Counted from the first letter of the stretch, positions 16,582 to 26,345 are shown. The stretch: DNA of 64,000 nucleotides from Enterococcus canis NBRC 100695 (GCF_001544375.1 NZ_BCQJ01000011.1:1-64000); one strand, 5' to 3'. The notes: generated by a model from the letters alone, not told the origin. Program-made: numbers and translations.

Positions 16582-17094
16582 ATGAAATTACGAACTGTCC
16601 AAAAACAAGATTATCCAGCAGTAGCCGAACTGATCAAAACTGCTTTTCAACAGAGCAAATATGGCTATCAGCAAGAAGCAGAATTAGTCGCTAAAATTCG
16701 ACAATTACCTAGTTATTTACCAGACCTAGAAGTTGTCGCAGTGAACGACCACATTATCGGTCATGGTTTACTAAGCGAGGCTGTAATTACCGGCGATCAA
16801 CCTTTGACAGGTCTAGTGTTAGCCCCATTAGCAGTGGCACCAGAAGTGCAAAATGGTGGCGTTGGTAGCGCGCTATTATTGAAATTAGAACAACGCGCTC
16901 AAACGAATGGCTATCCTTTCATCAGCATTTTAGGAGACCCTGACTATTATATGAAATTCGGCTATCAGACCGCCCATCCTTTAGGGATTCAAGCACCGTT
17001 TGAAGTACCAAGAGAAGCTTTTTTAATCAAAAGTTTACAGCTAGAACCACTGCCGGCAGGAATTATCCGTTATAACCAGGCTTTTGATGCCTAA
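16582..17094 (+). CDS. GNAT-family N-acetyltransferase (YhbS-like)
   Basis: 170 residues with the GNAT fold: an N-terminal MKLRTVQKQDYPAVAELI segment, then LAPLAVAPEVQNGGVGSALL near 85-105, the acetyl-CoA pyrophosphate loop (QNGGVG), and a GDPDYYMKFGYQ motif typical of the YhbS group. The ATG at 16582 has GGGAGG at 8 bp; a longer in-frame extension overlaps fni and has no ribosome binding site. It is 22 bp after fni and probably cotranscribed. Substrate unknown. Confidence 0.85.
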   Translation: MKLRTVQKQDYPAVAELIKTAFQQSKYGYQQEAELVAKIRQLPSYLPDLEVVAVNDHIIGHGLLSEAVITGDQPLTGLVLAPLAVAPEVQNGGVGSALLLKLEQRAQTNGYPFISILGDPDYYMKFGYQTAHPLGIQAPFEVPREAFLIKSLQLEPLPAGIIRYNQAFDA

Positions 17095-17156
17095 AAAACC
17101 TCACATAATGAATGCCATCAGCCTTGCTGCGGTCACTTCATTACGTGAGGTTTTTA
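17093..17156. terminator. Bidirectional terminator between the GNAT gene and ahpF
   Basis: AAAAACCTCAC-N-TAATGAA pairs with TTCATTACGTGAGGTTTTT; A and T runs at both ends let it serve both converging operons. Confidence 0.85.
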
Positions 17157-18689
17157 TTAATGTCGAATTAAATAGTCAAATGCCCCTAAGGCAGCTGTTG
17201 CACCCGAGCCCATGGAAATAATGATCTGCTTGTATAAACTGTCGGTACAGTCACCAGCAGCATATACTCCGTCCATGCTAGTCGCACCACTCTTGTCTAC
17301 TACAATCTCGCCACGCGGCGTTAATTCTAATGAGCCTTGAGCCCACTCTGTATTTGGCATCAAGCCAATCAGAATAAAGATTCCAGCTAAATCAAGATGA
17401 TGTTCGGCCCCAGTATTTCGGTCTTGATAAGTTACGCCGTTTACCTTCGTGTCTCCAGTGATTTCAGTTGTTTGAACATTAGTCAGCACCGTCACATTTG
17501 GCAAGCTGTGCAACCGTTCCTGTAAGACTTTATCAGCCTTCAATTCCGGTAAGAATTCTAGCACCGTCACGTGTTCTACCACTCCAGCTAAGTCAATAGC
17601 TGCTTCAATACCAGAGTTACCACCACCGACTACGGCCACTTTTTTGCCAGCAAATAGCGGACCATCACAATGAGGACAATAAGCGACACCTTTTGTTTTA
17701 AATTCTTGCTCGCCCGGTACACCAATACTACGCCAGCGAGCACCCGTGGCAACGACCGCTGTCTTACTTTTTAAAACGGCACCATTGGCTAAAGTCACTT
17801 CGACAAGTTCCTTTTTAGCAATTCCTGTTACCTGTTGCAGTTTCATCACATCTACGTCATATTCATTGACATGTTCTTCCACCGCAGCCATCAGCTTAGG
17901 TCCTTCTGTGTATTTCGTGCCAATCAGGTTTTCAATTCCTAAGGTTTCTAAGACTTGCCCGCCAAATTTATCGGCAACCAGTCCCGTCCGAATTCCTTTA
18001 CGCGCAGCATAGATTGCTGCACTAGCACCAGCCGGACCGCCCCCTACCACTAAAACTTCGTAAGGTTCCTTCGCATCATAGACTTCTTTATCATCTACCT
18101 CTTCTGAAATTTGCTGGAGCATCTCTTCTAAAGAAGTTCGGCCACTAGCAAAGAATTCGCCATTAGCAAACAAAGCTGGTACAGCCATGATTTCTTTATT
18201 CTCAACTTCTTCTTGGAAGAAAGCCCCATCAATCATAGTGTGGGAAATTTTAGGATTTAACACACTCATAATGTTCAATGCTTGCACCACATCGGGGCAA
18301 TTATGACAAGTTAAGCTGACGTATGTTTCAAAATGAATTGTCCCGGGAATCGCAGCGATTTGTTTTTTTACCGCATCGTCAATCTTAGGCGCCCGCCCAC
18401 CTACTTGTAATAGCGCCAACACTAAGGAATTAAATTCATGACCTAAAGGAATACCGGCAAAAATGACCCGCGGTGCTTCGCCCACAGGGGCTAACCCAAA
18501 GCTAGGAGTCTTAGCCAAGTCACCTTTGATTACTTGTAATTTAGGCGATAAATCAGCTAGTTCTTTGACAAAAGCTGCCATTTTTTCAGCATTTTCGCTT
18601 TGGTCTAAAGATAGGGTCAGCTCTAAGTCATTTTCAAGCAAGGCTAGATATTGATTCAACTGCTCTTTGATTTCTGTATCTAAAACCAA
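17157..18689 (-). CDS. ahpF: Alkyl hydroperoxide reductase subunit F
   Basis: 510-residue FAD protein that passes electrons from NADH to AhpC. The N-terminal double-thioredoxin domain carries the CHNC dithiol near 130; the flavin part begins with [21 protein letters not shown] near 212; the second redox centre CPHC lies near 340; [14 protein letters not shown] is the NADH site; the C-terminal VYAAGDCTD binds FAD. Translation starts at TTG (18689) after AAGGAGGG; no in-frame ATG fits better. It follows ahpC by 12 bp. Confidence 0.96.
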   Translation of the reverse strand: MVLDTEIKEQLNQYLALLENDLELTLSLDQSENAEKMAAFVKELADLSPKLQVIKGDLAKTPSFGLAPVGEAPRVIFAGIPLGHEFNSLVLALLQVGGRAPKIDDAVKKQIAAIPGTIHFETYVSLTCHNCPDVVQALNIMSVLNPKISHTMIDGAFFQEEVENKEIMAVPALFANGEFFASGRTSLEEMLQQISEEVDDKEVYDAKEPYEVLVVGGGPAGASAAIYAARKGIRTGLVADKFGGQVLETLGIENLIGTKYTEGPKLMAAVEEHVNEYDVDVMKLQQVTGIAKKELVEVTLANGAVLKSKTAVVATGARWRSIGVPGEQEFKTKGVAYCPHCDGPLFAGKKVAVVGGGNSGIEAAIDLAGVVEHVTVLEFLPELKADKVLQERLHSLPNVTVLTNVQTTEITGDTKVNGVTYQDRNTGAEHHLDLAGIFILIGLMPNTEWAQGSLELTPRGEIVVDKSGATSMDGVYAAGDCTDSLYKQIIISMGSGATAALGAFDYLIRH

Positions 18690-18701
18690 TGATTTCCCTC
18701 C

Positions 18702-19265
18702 TTAAATCTTACCAACTAAGTCCAAGCTTGGTTTCAAAGTTTCCGCGCCTTCTTTCCATTTCGCCGGACAAACTTCACCGGGATGAGAACGAACGTATTG
18801 CGCTGCTTTGATTTTGTCAATCAGTGTGCTAGCATCACGGCCAATCCCATCAGCATTGATTTCCAAACTTTGGACGATACCATCTGGATCAATGATAAAG
18901 GTACCACGTTGTGATAACCCTTCTGCATCTAAAACATCAAAACTAGTAGAAATTTGATGAGAAGGATCCCCAATCATGATATATTGGATTTTATTAATAG
19001 CTTCAGAATGATCATGCCAGGCTTTGTGTACGAAATGGGTATCCGTAGAAACCGAATAAACTTCTACGCCTAATTTTTGCAGCGCTGGGTATTGTTCTTG
19101 CAGGTCTTCTAACTCTGTCGGACAGACAAAAGAGAAATCCGCTGGATAAAAACAAACGACACTCCAATGACCCTTCAAGTCTTCAGAAGAAATATCAAAA
19201 AAATCTTTCCCCTGTTGAAAAGCTTTTGCTTCAAACGCTTCGATTTCTTTTCCAATTAATGACAT
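18702..19265 (-). CDS. ahpC: Peroxiredoxin AhpC
   Basis: 187-residue typical 2-Cys peroxiredoxin reducing H2O2 and organic peroxides. The peroxidatic cysteine is in FSFVCPTEL near residue 47 and the resolving cysteine in GEVCPAKW near 167; [13 protein letters not shown] is the usual central motif. RBS TAGGAGGAATTTT. It heads the ahpC-ahpF operon. Confidence 0.97.
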   Translation of the reverse strand: MSLIGKEIEAFEAKAFQQGKDFFDISSEDLKGHWSVVCFYPADFSFVCPTELEDLQEQYPALQKLGVEVYSVSTDTHFVHKAWHDHSEAINKIQYIMIGDPSHQISTSFDVLDAEGLSQRGTFIIDPDGIVQSLEINADGIGRDASTLIDKIKAAQYVRSHPGEVCPAKWKEGAETLKPSLDLVGKI

Positions 19266-19284
19266 TAAAATTCCTCCTAGTTAA

Positions 19285-19345
19285 TAAATATTATTATTTA
19301 ACTCACATATTTATTATTGCAGAAGCTCGGCAAAAGTCAATGGAA
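19285..19345 (-). promoter_or_regulatory. Promoter region of ahpC-ahpF
   Basis: On the minus strand TTGACT (19334-19339) stands 18 bp upstream of TAATAA (19310-19315), followed by an A/T-only imperfect palindrome at about 19285-19303. The position would suit a PerR operator, but the match to the PerR box is poor. The remaining stretch to 19523 is A/T-rich and featureless. Confidence 0.5.
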
Positions 19346-19523
19346 TTTTAATCCAACACTGTTTTTGTTCAATTAACAATCCTTTTTTATAGATTTTTGA
19401 TTTTCTCAATTAATTTCTCTAATTGAAAAAATATTGATTTTCTATTTTAATATCTTGAACCATTTGAACAATCCTATAATTACAGACCATTAGAATTTTT
19501 TTGAATAGAGTTTTGCCTATGCT

Positions 19524-19561
19524 AAAAAACGGCTGGAGCTCATGAACAAGCTCCAGCCGTT
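19524..19561 (-). terminator. Terminator of the nucleoside operon
   Basis: Perfect 12-bp stem ACGGCTGGAGCT / AGCTCCAGCCGT with a T6 run on the minus strand, about 60 bp beyond the ribokinase stop codon. Confidence 0.88.
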
Positions 19562-19618
19562 ATAACACGTAATTTGACTATTATTAAGTTACATTTGATT
19601 ACTTTAAATTTTACAGCT

Positions 19619-20542
19619 TTAATTAGTCGCCTCTGCTAACAATTCATGACTATAAGGAATAGCAGGCTGAGCCCCATACCGCTGTACTGTCAATGAAGAA
19701 GCTTTACTACCATAAACAATTGCTTCTTCAATGTTTAGTAAATTCCGTTGTAACTTTGTTACCATCGCACCAATAAACGTATCTCCCGCAGCTGTTGTAT
19801 CTACCGCCGTAACTTTGAATGCAGGAATTGCACCAGACTTACCATTTTTAATCGAATAGAAGGCACCTTTACTACCCAAAGTTACAATAACTGTTTGAAC
19901 TCCTAGCTCATGGACTTTTGCGATTGCAGTTAGAAGATCCGTTTGACTATTAATTGTGATTCCTGTGATAGTTTCTAATTCTGTCTCATTTGGAATCATA
20001 ATATCCGTTAAAGCAATCAATTCTTTAGGAATATCTTCACGCGCTGGCGCTGGGTTCAAAACAGTTATTACATCACTTTCTTTTGCAATCTCAAAAGCAG
20101 TAAGCACACTACTCAGATTTGTTTCAAATTGCGCCACTAAAAAATCACTCGACTCAATCAAGTCTCGATGTGTAACAACTTGAGTTTCTTCTATCAGTTG
20201 ATTAGCACCACCATAGATAATGATGGAATTTTCTCCGCTATCTTCTACTAATACATAAGCACTTCCTGATCGTGCATTTTCAATTTTAGCGACTCCTTCT
20301 AGACAAATACCGTCTTGTTGCAACAGATCCAACATCATCTCACCATTGCTATCTTTTCCAACAGCGCCTATAAAATTGACCTTCGCATCATTTCTTGCAG
20401 CAGCAATTGCTTGATTTGCTCCCTTACCGCCTCCGCTAGTAAATAGTTCCTTAGAATGAACCGTTTCTCCCGGTTTAGGTAATTGTTGCGTCCGAACAGT
20501 CGTATCAAGATTGATACTGCCGATAATTGTAATTTTATTCAT
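19619..20542 (-). CDS. rbsK: Ribokinase
   Basis: 307-residue PfkB-family sugar kinase, phosphorylating ribose at C5. Canonical features: IIGSINLDTTVR at the N-terminus, GGGKGANQAIAAAR near 38, LNPAPA near 160, PNETELE, and the catalytic AVDTTAAGDTF with its Asp near 250; VQRYGAQPAIP closes the monovalent-cation site. It is the last gene of the operon and would use ribose freed by the nucleoside hydrolase encoded next to it. Confidence 0.94.
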   Translation of the reverse strand: MNKITIIGSINLDTTVRTQQLPKPGETVHSKELFTSGGGKGANQAIAAARNDAKVNFIGAVGKDSNGEMMLDLLQQDGICLEGVAKIENARSGSAYVLVEDSGENSIIIYGGANQLIEETQVVTHRDLIESSDFLVAQFETNLSSVLTAFEIAKESDVITVLNPAPAREDIPKELIALTDIMIPNETELETITGITINSQTDLLTAIAKVHELGVQTVIVTLGSKGAFYSIKNGKSGAIPAFKVTAVDTTAAGDTFIGAMVTKLQRNLLNIEEAIVYGSKASSLTVQRYGAQPAIPYSHELLAEATN

Positions 20543-20593
20543 TCTTCTTTCACTCCATCAATCTTTAAGTCGCTTTTTCTAAGATAGCTAATG

Positions 20594-21541
20594 CTATGAA
20601 AAATATTGCATGGTATCCATTGTTAATTTTTTAAATTTAGCTAAATCTAGATCAAACGCAACGGAAACATTTTTCGTTTTTTTATACACATCGTCATAAT
20701 CTACAACTGTACTACCTAACGACAAGGTACTACTTGTTTCAACTTGAACATTCATCGGATAAACAGTAAACATAGTCGGATCAATAACATATGCGACTGC
20801 ACAAGGATCATGCATATGGATTCCTTCTACATGGTCTTCATCAGCCCAGAATGGTCGCGTTGTCGTCAAGTTGAAGAAATCAAGTAAATCGGCAAGTGTA
20901 TTTGCAACTTTGTTGTCAATTTGGCGAATTTCATGGATATCCTCTTCAAAAATTTGTGCTTTTAGCGTAACATCTAGACCAAACATTGCAACAGGCACAC
21001 CTGACTTGACTACAATATCTGCTGCTTCTGGATCGACATAAATATTAAATTCCGCATGCGGTGTAATATTACCGCCAAAACATGCACCACCCATGAACGA
21101 AATCAACTCTATTTTTTCTTTCAGTTCTGGATGTGATAATAAGAATATTGCAATATTCGTAAGTGGACCCGTTGCAATTAGGGTCACTTTGTCATCAGAT
21201 TCTCGGAGAATCTTAGCAATCAAATCATTGGCTGTAATGTCTAAATCAGCAATGTTAGTTTCAGGTAATTCTGCTCCATCTATTCCAGATTCCCCATGGA
21301 CATCATCAGCGATAATCAAATCTCTCCGTAATGGTTTTTTAGCACCACTTGCAACAGGAATATCTTCTCTGTTCGCCAAAGTTAACAGACGCTTAGCATT
21401 TAAATAGGTTTTTTCTGGAAGTTGATTTCCTGCGGAGGTCGTTACTGCTAATAAATCAATTTCTTCTGAAGCAATTGCCATCAATAAGGCTAGCGCATCA
21501 TCATGCCCTGGATCACAATCTAAAATAACTTTCTTTACCAT
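20594..21541 (-). CDS. Nucleoside hydrolase (inosine/uridine-preferring type)
   Basis: 315 residues. The Ca2+-binding DCDPGHDDALAL motif is at 8-19, with VHGESGIDG near 76, and ATGPLTNIA and FMGGACFGGN further on, which define the IunH/Rih family that splits nucleosides to base and ribose. The ATG at 21541 has GGGGGA at 7 bp; an in-frame upstream ATG has no such site. It lies between the MFS permease and ribokinase genes, so ribose from cleavage can be phosphorylated at once. Confidence 0.93.
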   Translation of the reverse strand: MVKKVILDCDPGHDDALALLMAIASEEIDLLAVTTSAGNQLPEKTYLNAKRLLTLANREDIPVASGAKKPLRRDLIIADDVHGESGIDGAELPETNIADLDITANDLIAKILRESDDKVTLIATGPLTNIAIFLLSHPELKEKIELISFMGGACFGGNITPHAEFNIYVDPEAADIVVKSGVPVAMFGLDVTLKAQIFEEDIHEIRQIDNKVANTLADLLDFFNLTTTRPFWADEDHVEGIHMHDPCAVAYVIDPTMFTVYPMNVQVETSSTLSLGSTVVDYDDVYKKTKNVSVAFDLDLAKFKKLTMDTMQYFS

Positions 21542-21560
21542 TTTATTTCCCCCAAAATTT

Positions 21561-23003
21561 CTATTTTTGAACTTCTTTTGCACTAGAGTAAATCATCTTC
21601 TTAGTCACAATAAAAATCACTAAAGCGGCTAAAATAATGCCACCCCCGATTAAGAACACATTTGCATATGTTGAAGCAAGGCCTGTATCCGATCCCACTA
21701 CACTACCACCAGACATTACGCCTGAAGACATCATCCCACCGAAAACTGCTACTCCGACTGAACCGGTAATTGCTTGAACTAAGTCATTGACTCCAAGTAC
21801 CCGTCCAGATTCTTCCGGCGTTACTGTTAAGGTTGCTGTATCGACAATCGGCGAATAGAAGAATGACGTCCCAAAATAGTACAAACATGGTGCGACCGCT
21901 AACGCCATTACTTTTCCATAAGGAATGGCAAAAGCAACTGCCAGCAGACCTAAGCCCATAAATAAAAGAGCCATAATGATTGCCGCAGATCGGCCAATTT
22001 TTTTCACTACTGGACCGCAGACAAAACCTAGAACTGCAGCTAATAGAATAGACCAAACCAACAGTAAAGATACTTCTGCAGAATCAATGCCAAACACATT
22101 TAACCCAATTGCGTTGACCCCAGCATTTAATGTATAGCTGAAGAAATAACCAATAAAAATTACTGTCATAGTCGCAATCAATGCAGGATTTTTTAAAAAC
22201 TGAGGGGTAATAAACGGATTTTTAGCTTTATGGATATAAACACCAAACGCTACAAGTGTAACAATTGAAGAAATACCCCAGAATAAATTCATATCTGTGA
22301 AAAACATTGTCATTGCGCCTGCAAAGGCACCAATCAAAGCAAATCCAGCCCAGTCTATATTCGCCCCTTCTGCGTGCTCATCTGGCAAATTTTTTGCCAA
22401 AGAGGGAATAAAAAATGCAGATAGCAATGGTACTGCAAATAACCAACGCCAATCAACCTTCGTAATGTAGCCGGCTGCAACTACGCCTAATGCTGCAGAG
22501 AAACGAAAAATTGCAACAAAAATACCATAATAGATAACACGGTTTTCTTTTGCGATATATTTGGAAACTAAAACTAGAAAAACTGAACCAGCAACTTGCC
22601 CTCCAGCTGACTGAAGAACACGCGCGATAACGACTGCCCAGATACTAACCGGACCGAATGCAAACCCAATTGCTGAGCCTGCAATAAAAATCGAAACACC
22701 CAACATCGTCATTTTTTTCAACGATACAAAATCACCCAATGCCCCGTAAATGACACACACAATACCCAGTACAATCCCTGGAATCGAAGTAATCAAAGGC
22801 GCTAGGTTTGCAGCACCTAATTGTTGACCAATATTAACAAAAATCATACCAAATGCTTGTTGCTCTAAAATTCCAAATGTAAAAATTAATAAAATCAGTG
22901 GGATGGCTTTTTTAGCCATCTTATTCATTCGCTCGAATTCTTGTGTCCCTTCTTGCGGAATAGGGACTCCCGTCACTTTTACCAGATCTTTTGTGTTTTC
23001 CAT
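21561..23003 (-). CDS. MFS transporter, DHA2-like, in the nucleoside operon
   Basis: 480 residues with about 14 hydrophobic segments. The loop-2/3 motif appears as GALGDFVSLKK and the family's VLQSAGGQVAGSVFLVLVSKYI region follows; these fit the drug:H+ antiporter-2 group. By context it may move nucleosides or bases, for example exporting the base left after hydrolysis, but nothing in the sequence proves the substrate. RBS GTGAGGATG; 51 bp separate it from the upstream ATPase gene. Confidence 0.82.
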   Translation of the reverse strand: MENTKDLVKVTGVPIPQEGTQEFERMNKMAKKAIPLILLIFTFGILEQQAFGMIFVNIGQQLGAANLAPLITSIPGIVLGIVCVIYGALGDFVSLKKMTMLGVSIFIAGSAIGFAFGPVSIWAVVIARVLQSAGGQVAGSVFLVLVSKYIAKENRVIYYGIFVAIFRFSAALGVVAAGYITKVDWRWLFAVPLLSAFFIPSLAKNLPDEHAEGANIDWAGFALIGAFAGAMTMFFTDMNLFWGISSIVTLVAFGVYIHKAKNPFITPQFLKNPALIATMTVIFIGYFFSYTLNAGVNAIGLNVFGIDSAEVSLLLVWSILLAAVLGFVCGPVVKKIGRSAAIIMALLFMGLGLLAVAFAIPYGKVMALAVAPCLYYFGTSFFYSPIVDTATLTVTPEESGRVLGVNDLVQAITGSVGVAVFGGMMSSGVMSGGSVVGSDTGLASTYANVFLIGGGIILAALVIFIVTKKMIYSSAKEVQK

Positions 23004-23054
23004 CTTTCATCCTCACTCTCAAATTATCTATAAAAGGCAACCTTGCCTATTTAC

Positions 23055-23867
23055 CTAATTAAACTTTTGCTGTTGTCGAAAGGTTTGTTGAAACTCTTCT
23101 TTTTCAAAAACCAAGTGATCAAATCCTAGTGCTTGTCCTACTCTCGTAATTGGCGGTGCTGTCACAAAACTTTTTTCCAACGCTAGCTTATTACTAAAAA
23201 TCTCCGCAGGAGTTCCAAAGGCTAAAATTTCACCTCTAGCCATGAGCATAATTCGTGTAAAATTTTTAACCACAAATTTCATATCATGGGTAATAGTAAT
23301 GCAGAGCACACCTTGATTCTGTAAGTAAGTAATAATTTCACGTAATCGCTGATTACCTTTTCCATCTTGTCCACAGGTAGGCTCATCAAAAATAATAACT
23401 TCTGGGTTCATCATCATAACCGAACCTATCGCACAAAATTTTTTATCTGCTCCGTTTAAATCAAATGGATGTGTTTCCAGATAGTCTCCTAAACCAATCA
23501 TGGGTAGTATTTTGCTTAATCGCCTTTCTATTTCTTCTTTGGACTGGCCTTGTTGCTTGGGACCAAACTCTAACTCTTTACGTACTGACTCTAGAAAAAG
23601 TTGGTTATCTGGATTCTGAAAAACATATCCGACTTTTCGTGACCAGTAGGCGGTTGTATGATCATTGATAGTTTCCCCATCAATTTGGACCTCGCCTGAT
23701 GTTGGTCGCAACAGACCATTTAAATGTTTAACCAAGGTTGATTTTCCTGCACCGTTCTGCCCAATAATTGCGATTGCTTCATTCCCGGAGAAGGTGGCAT
23801 CAACACCCCGTAATGCGGTTTCGCCCGAGGGATATTGATGTCGCAGTTCTTTAAGAGTTATTTCCAT
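23055..23867 (-). CDS. ECF transporter ATP-binding protein (second of pair)
   Basis: 270-residue ABC ATPase. Walker A GQNGAGKST near 37, Q-loop VFQNPDNQLF near 82, and Walker B VIIFDEPTCGQD near 162 are present. The usual LSGGQ signature is replaced by DLNGADKKFCAIG near 138, so this site's signature is degenerate. It overlaps its partner ATPase gene by 17 bp and starts with GGAGG before the ATG. It should form a heterodimer with the 23851-24717 product. Confidence 0.9.
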   Translation of the reverse strand: MEITLKELRHQYPSGETALRGVDATFSGNEAIAIIGQNGAGKSTLVKHLNGLLRPTSGEVQIDGETINDHTTAYWSRKVGYVFQNPDNQLFLESVRKELEFGPKQQGQSKEEIERRLSKILPMIGLGDYLETHPFDLNGADKKFCAIGSVMMMNPEVIIFDEPTCGQDGKGNQRLREIITYLQNQGVLCITITHDMKFVVKNFTRIMLMARGEILAFGTPAEIFSNKLALEKSFVTAPPITRVGQALGFDHLVFEKEEFQQTFRQQQKFN

Positions 23868-24717
23868 TGATTAATACCTCCTGTAACAGCTTGATTGCCT
23901 CACATTCTGTTAAAGCGAAATCATTTTCACTTGTTGTTTTTCCATCAATCATTTTTTTCGTGATTTCGTAATAATCTGGTGGTGTTAGCCCATAGTCAAC
24001 TAGTTGAGGAGAATCAAAGACAGTGTCTGGTGTACCTGCCAACACTAGCTTTCCATTGTGTAACACAAGTATACGATCTGCTAACTCAGCAACCCTCTCC
24101 ATATCATGATCTACCATAACAACAGTCGTTCCCTGTTGACTCAACTTTTGCACAATATTCATCATTTTTTGACTGCTCATAGGATCTAATTGCGTGGTAC
24201 ATTCATCCAAAACTAAAATCTTGGGTTCAAGGATAAGAGCTGAGGCTAAAGCAACACGTTGAGTTTGGCCTCCAGAAAGTTCTAATGGATTTTTATCTAA
24301 CAGCTCTTTTAAATCCATTTCTTCTGCTATAGTTGCCACTTTTTCTCTCATATCTTCTTGAGATACACCACGATTACTCAATCCATATGCTAGTTCTTCC
24401 TCGACTGTATCCGCTGTATAGGAAAGTTGGTTAAAAGGATTTTGAAAAACTAGACCAATATGTTTAGAAAGATCTCCAATTGTCACTTGCTCAGTATTTT
24501 GACCATCTACGATTACCAATCCTTGCATATGGCCAACAAAATAATGGGGAATCAACCCCATTAGGACATTGCAAAAAGTCGACTTTCCTGCCCCATTAGA
24601 CCCAATTACTGCCACAAATTCTCCTTTTAAAACTGAGACGTTAATGTCATCAAGAACAACATCTGGTTCTCTGTTATAACGGAAAGAGAGATTTTTAATT
24701 TCTATTAAAGGTTCCAA
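23851..24717 (-). CDS. ECF transporter ATP-binding protein (first of pair)
   Basis: About 288 residues with Walker A GSNGAGKST, Q-loop VFQNPFNQLS, a canonical LSGGQTQR signature and ILVLDECTTQLD, where the Walker B Glu is followed by Cys rather than Pro. I place the start at TTG 24717 (MEPLIEIKNLSF), 9 bp after GAGGAG; an upstream ATG at 24798 would add 27 residues of EcfT-overlapping sequence without a ribosome binding site. It supplies the intact signature motif of the ATPase pair. Confidence 0.9.
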   Translation of the reverse strand: MEPLIEIKNLSFRYNREPDVVLDDINVSVLKGEFVAVIGSNGAGKSTFCNVLMGLIPHYFVGHMQGLVIVDGQNTEQVTIGDLSKHIGLVFQNPFNQLSYTADTVEEELAYGLSNRGVSQEDMREKVATIAEEMDLKELLDKNPLELSGGQTQRVALASALILEPKILVLDECTTQLDPMSSQKMMNIVQKLSQQGTTVVMVDHDMERVAELADRILVLHNGKLVLAGTPDTVFDSPQLVDYGLTPPDYYEITKKMIDGKTTSENDFALTECEAIKLLQEVLINGNNS

Positions 24718-24734
24718 TGATTTTCTCTCCTCTT

Positions 24735-25508
24735 CTAATTCAAAATACGGATGATACAACCTATAAACAGAAAAATGAACGATATCGATATTAAACAATA
24801 ATCATAGAACGTTGTTTGAATACTAAGATAACTAGTTGGTTTACTATTGTTTATGCCAAATCCCCTCGTCTCCAATGTCATGCCGCGTTCTTGCGCGTCA
24901 GTAAGTGATGACAAAACGATAGGTCCCAATAATGGCAAAAAGGCTTTCATTCTAGTCAAGATAGAACCGGTTGTCTCAACACCCCTTGATTCTTGAGCCT
25001 CACGAATTGTTTTTATTTTTTGCTGCATTTGAGGTACAACATTCAAACTAGCTAATACAAGATAGCCTATTTTGGGACTTACGCCGATCAGTATTAAAGC
25101 TGCGACAGTTTCAGAATTCTTGGTCATTTGTAAAAATAGGTAAAATGATACCAGGCAGACAAGTACAGTTCCTGATACTTTCAAGGCATAGAGGGTTCCT
25201 TCCAAGCCAAGCTGCGCAAATCCTAAATCAGCGATAAATGTCTTATTTTTCGGACTATACAGTCCTTGAATGAATAGCAGCATGAGCGTCGCCGGTACAC
25301 CAAATCCCACTACTAATTTCATGACCGGTTGAAAAAGTGTTAAAAGGAGTGATAAGACAACTAAAACGAACAACAATGCATAGCATATTAAGACAGATGG
25401 ATAAAGAACGCAGCTAGCAACAAGTGACAAAACTATTAATAGTTTTGTCAGTGGATTCAGTTTTCTGACGAATCTTTTCATCTTTGAAGAAGTAGCCATA
25501 TCACTCAC
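24735..25508 (-). CDS. ECF transporter transmembrane component EcfT (second cassette)
   Basis: 257-residue EcfT protein. The coupling helices show REAQESRGVE near 165 and the second arginine-containing TLETRGFG near 215, the two Ala/Glu-Arg-Gly motifs that contact the ATPases. The GTG start overlaps the S-component stop as GTGA after AGGAG. It completes a dedicated ECF module with the S protein and the ATPase pair. Confidence 0.9.
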   Translation of the reverse strand: MSDMATSSKMKRFVRKLNPLTKLLIVLSLVASCVLYPSVLICYALLFVLVVLSLLLTLFQPVMKLVVGFGVPATLMLLFIQGLYSPKNKTFIADLGFAQLGLEGTLYALKVSGTVLVCLVSFYLFLQMTKNSETVAALILIGVSPKIGYLVLASLNVVPQMQQKIKTIREAQESRGVETTGSILTRMKAFLPLLGPIVLSSLTDAQERGMTLETRGFGINNSKPTSYLSIQTTFYDYCLISISFIFLFIGCIIRILN

Positions 25509-26137
25509 TCGTCTCCTACATCTTTTTTTAATACGGGATCATTGTCTAGTGGTGCGTATTGATTTGCAAAATGTAATGGTATTTTTTTAATCAACCAATA
25601 AGCAATTAAAATCACTAACCCTTTATCCACCAAATTTTCCAACATTGAAGTAGAAAAAACAGAAAGCACAATCTCTTTTGTGGTAGCAATAAACGCAGCC
25701 GTTACTAAAGAACTGCTATTAATCCCTGTGGCTCCCCCATAAACGAAGATGGTAATCAATGATGCACTGATTGTATTTGTCAAAGTAATAGCTAACCATA
25801 TAGCAATAAGACCAAAGCCTTTTCGAAATAGACCGATTTTGACTAAATAACCTGTAACCAGTCCACATAATACGCTTACAATTGAATATGGTAAAAAAAC
25901 AGGATTAGTGACAATTGCTAAAAATAGATTTGTAACAAGTCCACAAAGAGCTGCAACCCACGCACCCGATAACCAGGCAATTAAAACGGTTCCAATCATA
26001 TCCAAAAAAAGAGGCAACTTTAAGGTTGAACATAGTGTGCCGCCGATCAAGTTGATACCTACTGCAATCGGAATTAGGACTAATGCTCTAGTTGGAAAAT
26101 GACGTTGAATAAAATATTGCATTTTTGTTTTTTCCAT
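25505..26137 (-). CDS. ECF transporter S component, predicted nucleoside-specific
   Basis: 210-residue membrane protein with about six helices (starting VLIPIAVGINLIGGTL, then LFLDMIGTVLIAWLSG and LCGLVTNLFLAI). The layout fits an S component that binds substrate and docks on EcfT. The operon also encodes nucleoside hydrolase and ribokinase, so a ribonucleoside is the natural candidate; family membership alone does not give the ligand. It is the first gene after a strong promoter and two operator-like palindromes. Confidence 0.82.
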   Translation of the reverse strand: MEKTKMQYFIQRHFPTRALVLIPIAVGINLIGGTLCSTLKLPLFLDMIGTVLIAWLSGAWVAALCGLVTNLFLAIVTNPVFLPYSIVSVLCGLVTGYLVKIGLFRKGFGLIAIWLAITLTNTISASLITIFVYGGATGINSSSLVTAAFIATTKEIVLSVFSTSMLENLVDKGLVILIAYWLIKKIPLHFANQYAPLDNDPVLKKDVGDE

Positions 26138-26178
26138 TCTTATTTCCCTCGCGATATAAAGTATGGTAAACTTTTTAA

Positions 26179-26203
26179 GAAAATGTTTTCCGAAAGTGTT
26201 TTC
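26179..26203. promoter_or_regulatory. Tandem palindromes, probable operators of the LacI-kinase regulator
   Basis: GAAAATGTTTTC (26179-26190) and GAAAGTGTTTTC (26192-26203) are near-palindromes of the form GAAAR-TG-TTTTC spaced 13 bp, together a direct repeat of GAAARTGTTTTCC. They lie in the 5' leader just downstream of the -10 of the ECF operon promoter, where a bound repressor would block transcription. Confidence 0.6.
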
Positions 26204-26212
26204 CTAGACCAA

Positions 26213-26241
26213 AGATTATCATCGCTCAATATAAATGTCAA
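26213..26241 (-). promoter_or_regulatory. Promoter of the ECF/nucleoside operon
   Basis: On the minus strand TTGACA (26236-26241), 17 bp, TAATCT (26213-26218). Confidence 0.8.
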
Positions 26242-26288
26242 CAGATTTTTCAACAAAATAAAAAGTCCTACAAATTCTCTCATCAGCC

Positions 26289-26318
26289 TTGACCGTATCC
26301 AAAAATCAAGCGTATGAT
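26289..26318 (+). promoter_or_regulatory. Promoter of the LacI-kinase regulator gene
   Basis: TTGACC (26289-26294), 18 bp spacer, TATGAT (26313-26318), 28 bp upstream of the ATG. Confidence 0.7.
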
Positions 26319-26345
26319 GAAGAAAAGACAAATAAGGAGCCAAAA

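Noticed and set aside
19285-19303. PerR box at the ahpC promoter
   Set aside because: The A/T-rich palindrome does not match TTATAAT-N-ATTATAA well enough in any register.
26179-26203. Start of a CRISPR-like repeat array
   Set aside because: Only two units, no spacers and no cas genes; position fits an operator pair.
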